A stretch of DNA of 64,000 nt from Rhyacophila brunnea (Eukaryota > Arthropoda > Insecta > Trichoptera > Rhyacophilidae). Shown piece after piece: positions 43,992 through 54,040 of this stretch; within the stretch, counting starts at the first letter, position 1; each line of letters starts with the position of its first letter. The notes under the pieces are model-generated. The model ran no database searches. It had not been told where the DNA came from and saw only the letters and a list, made by a program, of their open reading frames with translations. A program made the translations under genes and the position numbers. The stretch is taken from the NCBI GenBank assembly GCA_022495005.1, contig JAGYXB010000687.1:62001-126000 (forward strand), in the 5' to 3' direction.

Positions 43992-45294
43992 CGAGGGTGG
44001 GTCAATAATTCCTTAGAAAAAAGCATTAAAACAGGTTTTTTTTTTGTATTTTTTTTTTATTTCTCAACATAATTTCCTTGGAGCTCAATACACTTGGTAA
44101 GACGTTTCTCAATTTTTTTTAAACCGTCAGAAAAATAAGTTTTCGGAAGGTCCTCAAAATAAGCATTTGTCCGATCGATGACTTCTTCATTTGAAAAAAA
44201 ACGTTGTCCACTTAGCCATTTTTTTAAGTTTGGGAAAAGGAAAAAGTCACTGGGGGCTAAATCTGGCGAATACGGTGGGTGGTCGACCAATTCGAACTTC
44301 AATTCTTCAATTTTAGCCATTGATCGTAAACATGTGTGAACACGGGCATTGTCCTGATGAAAGAGGATTTTTTTCCTGTTTAAATGAGGCCGTTTTTCTT
44401 CAATTTTGTTTTTTAGCTGGTCCAATAAAGATGCATAATAATCCCCTGTTATTGTTTTTCCTTTTTCCAAATAGTCAACGAAAATAATTTCACGTGCATC
44501 CCAAAATACAGTAGCCATAACCTTACCAGCTGATTTTACGGTTTTCGCCTTCTTTGGACATGGTTTGGCTTCGCAATCCACTGCTTTGACTGTTCTTTCG
44601 TCTCGGGAGTATAGTGGTGTATCCATGTTTCATCTACAGTCACAAAGCGACGAAAAAATTCATCCGGATTGCGTTGCATGAGCGACAACAGGGCTTTAGA
44701 GGCCACCACCCTATTGCGTTTATTGTCGACTGTGAGCAAACGCGGCACCCATCTTGCAGAAATTTTTTTCATGCCCAATTTGTCATGTAAAATAGAAATG
44801 ACGCTACCTTTTGAGATCCCTGTAACCTCAATTATCTCACTCAACTTTAATCTTCGGTCACTTAACACCATATCGTGGATTTTATTGATCATTTCTGGTG
44901 TAGTCACCTCTACAGGACGTCCTGAGCGTGGTTCATCCTTTGTTGATGTACGACCACGTTTAAATTCATTTAACCAGTTATAAATAGTTGCAAGTGAAGG
45001 AGCAGATATGCCGTGAACTAAATCCAACTCATTTTTTATTTCCTTTGCTGTTAACCCTTTTATATTAAAATGTTTAATAACAACTCTAAACTCAATTTTC
45101 TCCATTTTCCATTTTTCCATTTTCCACAAGCAAATTTTTTTTTTAAATGTACGAGAAACACACAACAACCCGACCAATCTGATTGAAACTTCGCAGCATA
45201 CTGAATCGGTAGTGCCGCTGCATGAAAACAAACCGCTTACAGTACTAGTCGCGCCACCTGTCGGCTTTTCTAAGGACTTATTGACCCACCCTCG
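43992..45294 (-). mobile_element. mariner transposon, nearly intact (1,303 bp)
   Basis: The terminal repeats CGAGGGTGGGTCAATAA..TCCTTAGAAAA have TA on each side (43990-43991 and 45295-45296), the mariner target. The length is typical of a full element. The transposase on the minus strand is complete from its ATG to a natural stop except for one frameshift. The terminal repeats match over about 30 bp with one difference, so the copy is fairly young. Confidence 0.93.
44057..45120 (-). pseudogene. mariner transposase, one frameshift
   Basis: A DD34D transposase for cut-and-paste at TA. ATG candidates are at 45120 and 45105. The first frame holds the paired helix-turn-helix DNA-binding region (TAKEIKNELDLVHG, then ATIYNWLNEFKRG and DEPRSGRPVEV), the linker WVPRLLTVDNKRNRV (family WVPHxL) and the first catalytic Asp in VTVDETWIHHY. 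The reading frame changes near 44550-44590, between SKQWIAKP and CPKKAKTVKSAGKV. The second frame has VFWDAREI, HQDNARVH (second Asp) and YSPDLAPSDFFLF (third Asp, 34 residues later), and ends at 44057. Catalytic residues and both domains are intact; the shift alone should abolish activity. Confidence 0.92.
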
Positions 45295-45296
45295 TA

Positions 45297-45828
45297 ATAT
45301 TTACATATTTTTTCAGTATTTTTTATACGAATGTTTTTCATACTCACACTTTATTGCGTATTTAAAATACAATTTATACAGAATTATTTGTTAATTAAAT
45401 CATAAACAGATATCATATTGTAATTAAGGAAACGAAAATTGTTTTATTATTAACTTGGTAAATGTGAGAGTCGGATTATAATATTAAGAGCATTTTTATT
45501 CATTCTTTCCAACAAAAAAAAAGTCCAGTGAGGTCCCTCGAAAATTCAAAACAAATTTCGAAAAATGATCTCAAGAATTTTCAGTCATAACTTATATTTG
45601 AGATACGAGCGAAATTTCAAACCGAAACGTAATAGAAATACATATTGCTAACATCCATTTAACACTGCAACAAATAATGAAATGAAAGCAAATTAATACA
45701 TAATGTAGATTTTTTTTTAGAAATATATATTTTCATTATAACCTAGCACAATTCATTCATATTTACATACATACATTACATTAAATAAACTACTTCTTTT
45801 ATTTATCGAATAATTCACAAGATTTAAA
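45297..45828. other. Intergenic, nothing recognised
   Basis: AT-rich, without motif. Confidence 0.35.
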
Positions 45829-46053
45829 AATGTAACATTCTATATATTGAACATAAATATTTTGAAAACATCTCATGCATATACTCACTAAAAAATCTTT
45901 AAATACAAAAATAAGAAACCTGACGAAACTCGAAAACCACGCTAGCGCGAATCCAGCTGTTACATGTTCAAGTCCCGTCGGGTTCCGATTTTTTTTCTAG
46001 TAGGTGTATGCATGAGATGTTTTCAAAATATTTATGTTCAATATATTACATTC
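45829..46053. repeat. Foldback element with a tRNA-like centre
   Basis: The arms TATTGAACATAAATATTTTG...CATGCAT and their complement pair over about 65 bp. The pairing then continues imperfectly into the middle (AAACCTGACGAAACTCGAA against TTCAAGTCCCGTCGGGTTCC). The centre holds GTTCAAGTCCC, a box B-like word, and GCTAGCGC. The whole 225 bp folds into one long hairpin. Confidence 0.75.
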
Positions 46054-46200
46054 ATTAATCAATAGATAATTGAATATATTGCTTAATTACAATCTTAAAG
46101 TACATTTACACATTTACTTATTGTGGTACAATTGTATAATTATATTAACCTACACCTAGCATACCTTGGGATAATCTCCAATTACTAATATTTATGTTCT

Positions 46201-46461
46201 GCGCATATATTCTATACACAAGACTGCTTTCAGCGGCTATCAGGGTAGGAAAGTATCCAAGTATTAGCACTTATTGTAACAATAACAATAAGTTACTGTG
46301 ATTGTGACTGTGATAAATTTTAGAGTAAGATAGACAGTTTTGACAGTTCAGACGGCTAACTTATTGTAATTGTTACAATAAGTGTTAATATTTCGATTCT
46401 TTTCTACCCTAGTTAGCTGCCGTAAAGGCCGAAAGCAGTCTTGTGTATAGAATAGATGCGC
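46201..46461. repeat. Foldback family with TTATTGTAACAAT core, copy 1
   Basis: The ends GCGCAT(A/C)TATTCTATACACAAG and the complement enclose inverted copies of TATTAGCACTTATTGTAACA. The same ordered blocks (AGGGTAGG, GTATC.AAGTATTAGCACTTATTGTAACAAT, ACAATAAGTT) occur at 63233-63532. The outermost sequence differs, but TCTATTCTATAC is common. Confidence 0.78.
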
Positions 46462-47227
46462 TGGTGGTGAGATAATTGACCAACGGTTGTACTGCCATTT
46501 TATAAGTCGCACGATGGTCAGTTAATCCCACTAATATTTGGTCAGAGTCAACAGAGGAAGACTGACCGGTATACAAAATATCTCTGTATGTCCATATGGG
46601 TCAATAGGCCAAGGAGATGCAAAACAAACCTAAAAAGAGACATATCTTAACCGGTGAAAATGTGTCATGTTAGTATGATGAAATGCAAAATGACAATCAT
46701 AGCCTGGCCTGCCCCCTTGGAGTCAAATGCAATAAAGAGGTTTTGCTGAAGGTGATTGACAAGACGATTTCGATTCGAATGTTTGAGATATACTAAGGAA
46801 ATAATTATCGCCATTCACTTGTTTGTCCAATCAAGTTTTTTTTCAGTATAGATATATTGTGAATCATTAATCGCAATTTGAATCCATGATCCATATCGGA
46901 TTCGTCCCATCGTGTAATCATGGCATCGGGGAAACGAGTATTAAAAATGGCGCAAGGAAGCTAAGTAAACAATTACTTCAAGACGGCGGGAGCTTTAGCT
47001 TCCAGCAAAAACAAAACGGGAAGACAGTTATTTTAAGTTAATGAAAACCTGAAGCTTTATTATGAAAGCCACGACTCCCAAGTGACGATCGATAGCTTTA
47101 AGCCATAACCTTGAAGCGTTACATTAAAAAACAACGGAAACTGTGGGAAGTTCTTTAAGTGTAAAAGCTGCTATTATTGAGGTATTTTGGTATTTATGAA
47201 GGAGATTTTTCATATTATCTTCTTTTG
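46462..47227. other. Intergenic, some complex sequence
   Basis: No gene. 46960-47160 (GACGGCGGGAGCTTTAGC, CACGACTCCCAAGTGACGATCG) is GC-richer than its flanks and could be regulatory. Confidence 0.3.
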
Positions 47228-47464
47228 ACCATGTCCGATCCTAATAGGATCATAATATGGGCCTCCACAGAGTGGAGGTTTGTATTAACAGATTTTATTT
47301 TTACGAGAAATGGATGTCAGCCACTTGCTCAACCTATTAGGTCAATACTCTTGACTCATACACAAATTGAAAAACAATATGTATGTGTACTTACCAGACC
47401 CAGGATTCGAACCTGGGACCCTCGACACTATAGACCGGCGCTTAAGCCACGCGGCCATCGTTAC
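47228..47464 (-). mobile_element. tRNA-derived SINE, best preserved copy
   Basis: Antisense. The head GATGGCCGCGTGGCTTAAGC, box B CAGGTTCGAATCC, the body and the 3' stem-loop CCTCCACTCTGTGGAGG are followed by GATCCTATTAGGATC, a second small palindrome. This copy best shows the family's full 237-bp structure. Confidence 0.82.
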
Positions 47465-47710
47465 CATTACCTAACCATTTACTGTCAAATGACACAACTG
47501 AGAAAGTTCTGTTTTCAATAGATTCGTTGACGTACGAATAATTTTAAATCACAGCCTATTTACCAGATATGAAATTTATTATTCATATGTTTGGTAAAAT
47601 AACGAAAGGCGTGTATTTTTTTAATAAGCTTATTTGCGGTAAATTTGGTCACCGTAGATAGCTGGTCCATGTATACAGGATAGATAAGTAAAGCATGACA
47701 AAGAAACTTA

Positions 47711-47927
47711 AGCCGTGTTGACACTGTCCAAGTACAATCCAAATACACTTGGACCGAGCGCCATCCAAGCGCACTCGTACGGGACATCTTCATACAAATT
47801 ACTCCTATTCAAGCTACTCGGACCGCATCCTGCTCATCCAAGCTAGCTTGGATAGGAATAATTAGTATGAAGATGTCTCATACGAGTGCGCTCGGTCCAA
47901 GACAACTTGGATCGTGTCAACGCGGCT
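47711..47927. mobile_element. PIF/Harbinger-type MITE, copy 2 (217 bp)
   Basis: The ends AGCCGTGTTGACACTGTCC...GTGTCAACGCGGCT have TTA duplications (47708-47710 and 47928-47930). It belongs to the family of 19788-20140 but has a shorter interior with CATCCAAG, GATAGGAATAATTAGTATG and CGAGTGCGCTCGG words. Confidence 0.85.
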
Positions 47928-47930
47928 TTA

Positions 47931-49430
47931 GGCTGAAAACGAAATGAAGACCAAGACATCACACAAGATTTTGACAATGATTGATAGTATCTAGTCGGAC
48001 TAAGCTATATTCTACTTTAAATAAACGCGAATAAAATGTCTGTATACTCCACTTAATAAAATATATGCATTTGTTCCATTGTAATAATAATATTAACCAC
48101 TGATATTTTATAGAAAGAATCACGATAGTTAGAGCCCAATGAACCCAACATAATCTAAAGATTCAAAACTTATATACCGAGATGATGTTAATAAAATGTC
48201 CGATGAACTAAACGGGTTGGATCAACCAGCACGGAAAGTTTTGATGCGAAATCGTCCAGTAGGAGAAATGTTAGAAGGTCTAAATGGTGATTATAACTAG
48301 AGAAGGCAACGACCCGCCCTAGACTGATGGGCGACGAATTATGATGACGGATAGGCTGCTAAGCCAAAAGGGGTTAAGGGATAATTTGTTTAATTTGCGA
48401 AAAATTTGTTATTTATGGGGTTAGATTGTTTTGTCAGCTTCGGCGTCCCAAGCCTGTATTAGTAAGAGCTATTTCGTAGCGAAATTCGACTATCTTTTGG
48501 TAGAGTTATAATAAGTGGTGGAAGATATGATAAAACCGATAAAATTCTTAATTTTATAGATTCAGCGTTTATTTGGTAATTAATAATTTATAAAATTAGT
48601 TTCGAGTTCACAATATGGGAGGAAAACGTGTGTCGTAAAGCAATCTTTAAAAAACAATTTCTATTAAATTGCTAGCCGCAAATTTGAGTCTTGCAGCATA
48701 GCAATCTTGATAATGTTAAAAATATAAAGACATGGACTCGTATATGTATTACTTTATTATTATAAAAAAAACTTCTGACCTATCAATCGAAATCGTAAAT
48801 GCACTTATCCATTATGGTTTGAATGGTCGGTTGAAAAAATACCGCATTCCCCGTTTGACCCAAATCAATTAACGAAAATCTTTTTCTCTATGGTTTCATA
48901 TATAGTAGCGAGACGTTGAAGACGTAATGTATTGCAGGGACGTGTGTAACCGCAAGCTGCGTTCAATTTGTCAAATCTGTTCGCCAAAATAATCCCCAGT
49001 AAGACATTGGGTTTAATATAAATAACGGCGAAGAGGGCAATCCCCGGCCGTCAGATAATTCACGCACGTAGCCGTCACAGAGCGGAGCCACCGATAGATG
49101 GCGCGATAGTCAATTTCCGCAAAGGCTGGCGGACCGAGAAAAACGCGGCAAACAAGGCGAAAGCGGCAGAGAGCAAGAAGAAAGACCCGTCACAGCGTAG
49201 GGGTTGACGAACCTAGATGCGCGTGCATGCATATGCCTTACAAATTATGATTGACACGCGAGAGTAATGTGTTACACTTTAGTAGATCAATGAAATATAA
49301 GTATCTACACAATATGAAGTTCATCATTTCGTAGTACTTTGTTTAACCAAACAGCATTTTGTATGCTGCTTAGTATGTATGTGTTTGCTTAAGAGCGAGA
49401 ACCCAATGGGTAACAAAAATTCTTCGTAAT
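47931..49430. other. Intergenic, with a GC-rich island at 49000-49230
   Basis: 48357-48427 is the unfilled relative of the site hit by the MITE at 19788. The island at 49000-49230 (CCCCGGCCGTCAGATAATTCACGC, split around GTCAGATAATTC, and GATAGATGGCGCGATAG) is a candidate regulatory element. Its CAGATAATTC word recurs in the island at 51300-51545. Otherwise nothing. Confidence 0.35.
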
Positions 49431-49797
49431 GCGTCAATTACATTGAGCTACTTTACGAGCTGTTTGTTGGCGAATTTACAATCTGCCTGTAAAGTCACCC
49501 AGTGTCATCATCGAACAAGCTAACAAGCAGATTGTAAACAATCTACCGAGAAAAGTTGAAAGCCGGTCAACTTTACACGATACACGCCGGCGTGTGGCCT
49601 ACTGCGTCTGCACAGTAGAGCGTAATTGCAACCTCCTGGTAAAAAAACGAACTACGTTCTGTCAAAATAGTCGCTGGCTTGTGGATTTTCAGCGAATGGA
49701 AAGTTTTGTGTGGCATCATCATAATCGCAGTAGCTGAATCGCCCGCTATTAAATTCGCCAACAAACAGCTCGTAAAGTAGCTCAATGTAATTGACGC
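49431..49797. mobile_element. Non-autonomous TIR element with perfect 47-bp ends (367 bp)
   Basis: The first 47 bp (from GCGTCAATTACATTGAGC) and the last 47 bp (to GCTCAATGTAATTGACGC) are perfect inverted repeats, so the copy is young. The interior is GC-richer than the flanks and holds a smaller inverted pair (AATCTGC/GCAGATT) near the left. The target duplication is unclear and there is no transposase, so the superfamily is not assigned. Confidence 0.8.
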
Positions 49798-50629
49798 TTA
49801 AAATATATAATGATATAATTTTCACTCTATGGAGGCTCTAATTCAGTACTTAGAAGTGAAACGGCATTTAAGTGCTCAATTGAATAAGCCCGTAAGTAGG
49901 TACGACGATTGGAAACAGATCGTGAATTCTGTTTCAAATTCTCCTTCCTGGACTAGACATAGAATTTAATTATTATTATTATTATTCAAGACTGAATTAT
50001 ACACAAGATTTAAGAACATATTATTTATTATCAATAAGAAAAAATCTAGAAATATGTGAAATTCGAACATATTTATATCGCTTGTGGGGTGAGTGACCTT
50101 TAAAACACATTGAGTGACTAGGTGCTAAGAAACATCTTACTATTGTGTAGTACCTACCAATTGAGTCAGTAATTTAAACGATAAACTAGGTATTTGGATC
50201 TCATACGGTCGAAGATTATTGTTAGGATTATTTTAATATGCTCAAAGAGACTTTACCAAAAAGGTAATTTATGTAAATTCAATTCTGACTTCGTACTACA
50301 ATAATCACAATACGTCAGCAAAATTCAACAAATTACAACCATGGAAGGCTACCTAAGTAAATAATATCTCATTTGCATACGATTACCCCTGTTACTTCTT
50401 AGTAAGTCCCTCTAATTCCAACACGATTGCGTCATTAATGTCTCTATCGTAATATTCTCTAATAACTGATAATTTCATTAAATTCCTAGTATTGACGATT
50501 TTAGACTTCTTGATTGCAGTATTATTTATTGATTATTATGTAATGATCTATTATTAGGGTTTGACGATGTATACGCCTATTGATTGTATTATTGGTGATA
50601 GGGATTTTTTACAAACACTTCAACTTTTC
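49798..50629. other. Intergenic, nothing recognised
   Basis: AT-rich. A short (ATT)n run lies near 49970-49986. Confidence 0.35.
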
Positions 50630-50878
50630 ATAATTTGTTGACTTAAAGGTGGGTAATAAAGTTTTTACCTACTTCATTGTATTAATTTATTATAGAATTA
50701 ATTGTATTCGTTGTAGGTGTGTATTTACCATTTGGTGAGTGCACATAGTGCCTGAAGATGTCGAAAGGCGAAACCCGGGTCGCAAAAAACGACTCAAATG
50801 GAATAGTGCAAAACTTAAATCTATTAGAATTTAAATTCAAATTCCATCAAGTATCCTCGGTCGATAGTATTAATCTGG
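50630..50878 (+). repeat. CGAAAGGCGAAAC repeat family, longest copy
   Basis: It runs from TAAAGGTGGGTAATAAAG through GTGCCTGAAGATGTCGAAAG, CGAAACCCGGGTCGC and TCAAATGGAATAGTGC to CCATCAAGTATCCTCGGTCG. Other copies lie at 37690, 40755 and (inverted) 22986. The conserved middle can form CGAAAGGCGAAAC-centred weak stems. It is a dispersed repeat of unknown class. Confidence 0.65.
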
Positions 50879-51299
50879 AGTGTTATGTTTAATTATTTTT
50901 ATAATAATACCTGTTGTAACATATTAGTTTGACAAAATGTAAAGAGTTCCGATTTAGTAAAAAAAACCTTGAAAATATTAAGTACATTTATTCTGAATCT
51001 TATGATTTATGATATTATGATTATAATTCTGAATTTAAGCGTTAATAGTTACACATTACTCTCGAGCTGCTGTATAATTTATATAAAAAGACTTCTCTCA
51101 AATGAAATCTCAAAATGTACTTCACCGTATCAATGTTTGTCACATATATTTTATATGAAATATTTTGTTACAAACTCTATTGCATTTCAGAGAACATAAT
51201 ATTTTCTTGTAACTAGTCTATTACATCGTTCGGCAACACGTTATTTTTTTTGTAGAAAATAATGTAGGTATGTTGAATTGGCACTTAATGTACGCTAAA
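50879..51299. other. Intergenic, nothing recognised
   Basis: AT-rich, without motif. Confidence 0.35.
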
Positions 51300-51545
51300 A
51301 TGGCACTCAAGTAAAATAAAAACACGTTGGCGATCCTGTCGCATCACACACTCGCCGGTTGATGCGATCGCCCGGTTTATTTATTTAAGCGTCGTTGAGA
51401 TGGGCTGGCAGATAATTCGCGAACAATGGCGGCAGGTTTACGCGGGAAAATGTGTGTTCACGCCTTCAGGACCGCGCGGGGAGACGTTTCCGGCATTACC
51501 GGTACATGCATCGGTGGCTTAGGGGTTTAAAGGACCCACGTCAAA
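51300..51545. other. GC-rich island, candidate cis-regulatory element
   Basis: About 240 bp, with GATGCGATCGCCCGG, GGCAGATAATTCGCGAAC, AATGGCGGCAGG and GGACCGCGCGGGGAGACG, sharply richer in CpG than the flanks. No frame and no repeat match except the CAGATAATTC word. Confidence 0.35.
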
Positions 51546-51888
51546 AAGAATTGTTTGGGTTTTTCGGTACTGACTTTTTATGGTTATTTTAGGGTAAATG
51601 GATTAGAAGCCATATATTTGAATAAATAACACTGGTTTTATTTAGCAATAATTATAGGTAAGTATATACATTTGAATACTTTATTTTTATAATTAGGTAG
51701 ATATCGAATAAAATTACTGCTGAATAGTGAAATCTCTTAAACTCTCGTCTATTTAACTCTTACTCGGACATTAAAAAATCAATACAGTATTTAATTAAAT
51801 AAAAAAAGTGGATGGATTACTTTGATACATAATTTGCTTTTTTTCTTTTATTTTGTTAACTGCCAATTCATGGTGGGACTGCATTGTA
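51546..51888. other. Intergenic, nothing recognised
   Basis: AT-rich, without motif. Confidence 0.35.
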
Positions 51889-52108
51889 TTGTTGTTTTAA
51901 TTTAATAAAACGCATTTTTTGTAGTAGGTACTTATTCCATTTTTAATCAATACGTTAGGACCGGTGTCGTCCGCCTCAGAGGGACATTTTCAACTGAAAT
52001 TGAGTTGAAAATGTCCCTCTGAGGCGGACAAAACTGGTCCTAATTTATTGATTAAAAGTGGAATAAGTACTACAAAAAAAATGCGTTTTATTAAATTAAA
52101 ACAACAAC
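51889..52108. repeat. Foldback element, about 105-bp arms
   Basis: The arms run from TTGTTGTTTTAATTTAATAA to GAGGGACATTTTCAAC and back, with only a few mismatches and a 7-base loop near 51995. An ACATAATTTGCT direct repeat occurs at about 51825 and 52107, so the mobile unit may extend left of the arms. Class unknown. Confidence 0.82.
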
Positions 52109-52379
52109 ATAATTTGCTAATTAAGACAACAGTACATACAATATATATAAGTTGTTTCTTTTTAATACGTCTAATAGTTGTCACTCAAGTTTAATAGTTG
52201 TCAGTTGTCAGTTAGTAGTTGAACATGCTTTCCCTACTGATTCTCTGAATGCTGGTTGTCCAAATTCGAAAGAAAATTTATTTGTCAAAGTAACCGAATC
52301 CGAAGGATACGAACAATTTTACTTTTCTGAAAATTATGTAATTACAAAAATAAAACTAAAGAAGTAATAATAACAGACG
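52109..52379. other. Intergenic, weak 71-codon frame
   Basis: A plus-strand frame (52152-52367) has no domain, signal or homologue that I recognise. It is probably random. Confidence 0.3.
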
Positions 52380-52500
52380 AATAATACGTGGCACAGAATG
52401 TAGGCTACTGAGCGTAAAATGAAAATAATCGGCGCGCGTAAGTACGGGACGGAGCGCGGGTCGCGGGCGGGCTGCGCGTCTATAGTTATTGTACGTCTAT
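52380..52500. other. Short CpG-rich island
   Basis: CGGCGCGCGTAAGTACGGG, GGAGCGCGGGTCGCGGG and GCTGCGCGTCTATAG form the most GC-rich 70 bp of the window. It could be a promoter or enhancer core, or a fragment of a GC-rich repeat. Confidence 0.3.
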
Positions 52501-53327
52501 TTTTCTTAACGCTTTTGCGTCGGATATCATAAGTAAAACATGTTACATATTAAAAATTGCGCATTTAATACGATAATAGTGAAACGTATGCAGACTGGAA
52601 AATATAGCGGCTGTAAACAATCGTTTGTAGACACCATGTTTCAATCCACCCATGTAAAAGTTTTATTCTTTTTTATGTCTAAAAATTCATTGACAAACAA
52701 TAAAAAATATTTCAAAATCGCCATCGAATGCTGTAATACAAAAACTATAAAATACTTCATTTAACTATAGTTCAAACTCTTTGGTAATAACATAACACAT
52801 CGTGTACCCATGGTAAAAATAAGTATTTCTTTGAATTATCAATAATACCTACTGATGTGGTAATTATAATCACAGCTGGTAGTTAGTCTAGTTAAAGTCC
52901 AAACTCTTGAGCACTATATACGCCACATAAACAAATATATATATTATACAATATAGGCAGCGGAGAATTTTAAGAGGTTTATATAAAATAAACCGTAATT
53001 TTAGTAGGCGACGATCCCAACAGAAGAGGTGGATAGTAGGTAACTAACTATAATTCGTTTTATAGGGTGGAAAACAGTGGAACTTTATGGTTACCGTACA
53101 CTACTTTACAGATATAAGAAGATATAATTAAAGTAGATGAAGAGAAAAGGGTCAGATTACATTATCCATGTATATTTTTTGTAATTATACAATGTATAAG
53201 TATATAACCTGTTATTCACTACATTGACAAAAATTATAAGTCAAACGTTATTTTCAGTACTATCAATAAATCTGAGTGAAATACGCATCGTAAAATCAAA
53301 AATACGTATGTGATGAATAATTAATAT
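52501..53327. other. Intergenic, nothing recognised
   Basis: A 74-codon plus-strand frame (52540-52764) has no recognisable feature. The rest is AT-rich. Confidence 0.35.
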
Positions 53328-53700
53328 CATCATGCGGGTTCGGTCCACTGCCGGATGAAAGCTTCCCCAAGCTACGTCCTTTCTTCTCGGTCCCTAGTTC
53401 TTCGCTGCCACATACATTCACCAATGAATTCGTTTATCCAGTGATTTTAGGGCATCCGTTCAGTGCCTCTTGTGTATCACTGTATGACGGCATTTTGTCT
53501 AGCGGTTGTCCACTCATTATCATTTGAACTGATTAGCGACCTATATTACATCGCGTCTACTTCCTTATCCATGGTTTATTTTGTGATCTTTCCGCGTTAT
53601 GCACTTAACGTTATGTACGTAAGTGCACTACAAATCAGTTTGGTTCTGCGAGTAATCTCGGCATACATAGAACAGTCAATTGAAATTATTTGTTGTCCGA
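53328..53700 (-). pseudogene. RTE-like LINE 3' region, antisense
   Basis: On the minus strand it ends ...CATCCGGCAGTGGACCG and CATGATGAT, the 'CAGCAGTGGAC' plus GAT tail seen in RTE elements of Lepidoptera. Further in, the plus strand reads GGTTCTGCGAGTAATCTCGG, like the antisense of the conserved 'RNEEIRRRT' region. Frames are broken throughout. Confidence 0.45.
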
Positions 53701-53820
53701 GATAGACGTCGTTGTTATCGCGTACTCTTGTCTGCTTCTTAACTCACTGGTTTATTTTGTAGCCTTTCCAGTTTAGCCGGTTAGGTTAGTTCGGTCGGAT
53801 AGTTTTTTTTTTGGATTCCT

Positions 53821-54040
53821 TGTCACGTTGCAAATATACCTTATCTCAAAATAGGGATAAGAATAAGCAAGTATAAAAGGACACAAGATTGGTCTTCTCT
53901 TTTGCACCAACTGCAATGCTGCGACAGAGGAGAAGAGCTTTATTTTCTTCACTTTAACCTTGGCTGCACATGTGAAAGAATCTCGCTGATATAAAGTTTA
54001 CCTGACGGTTACCACTCGGCCGGTAACCAACCTTAAATTC
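53821..54040 (+). promoter_or_regulatory. LTR-like or other polymerase II promoter
   Basis: TATAAAAGG at 53872-53880 is followed about 25-35 bp later by pyrimidine-rich TTGGTCTTCTCTTTTGC and then by ATAAAG near 53992. The segment starts TGTCACG and contains GGTTACC..GGTAACC near its end. The layout resembles the U3-R-U5 of a retrotransposon LTR, but I find no partner LTR and no target duplication. It could also be a host promoter. Confidence 0.35.

Noticed and set aside
44669..44983. 104-codon plus-strand frame
   Set aside because: Antisense shadow of the mariner transposase DNA-binding region.
47177..47521. 114-codon plus-strand frame
   Set aside because: It reads through an antisense SINE, including its tRNA-like head. 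No protein family fits.
52540..52764. Small gene downstream of the CpG-rich island at 52.4 kb
   Set aside because: The 74-codon frame has no domain, signal peptide or intron context. Proximity to a GC-rich patch is not enough.
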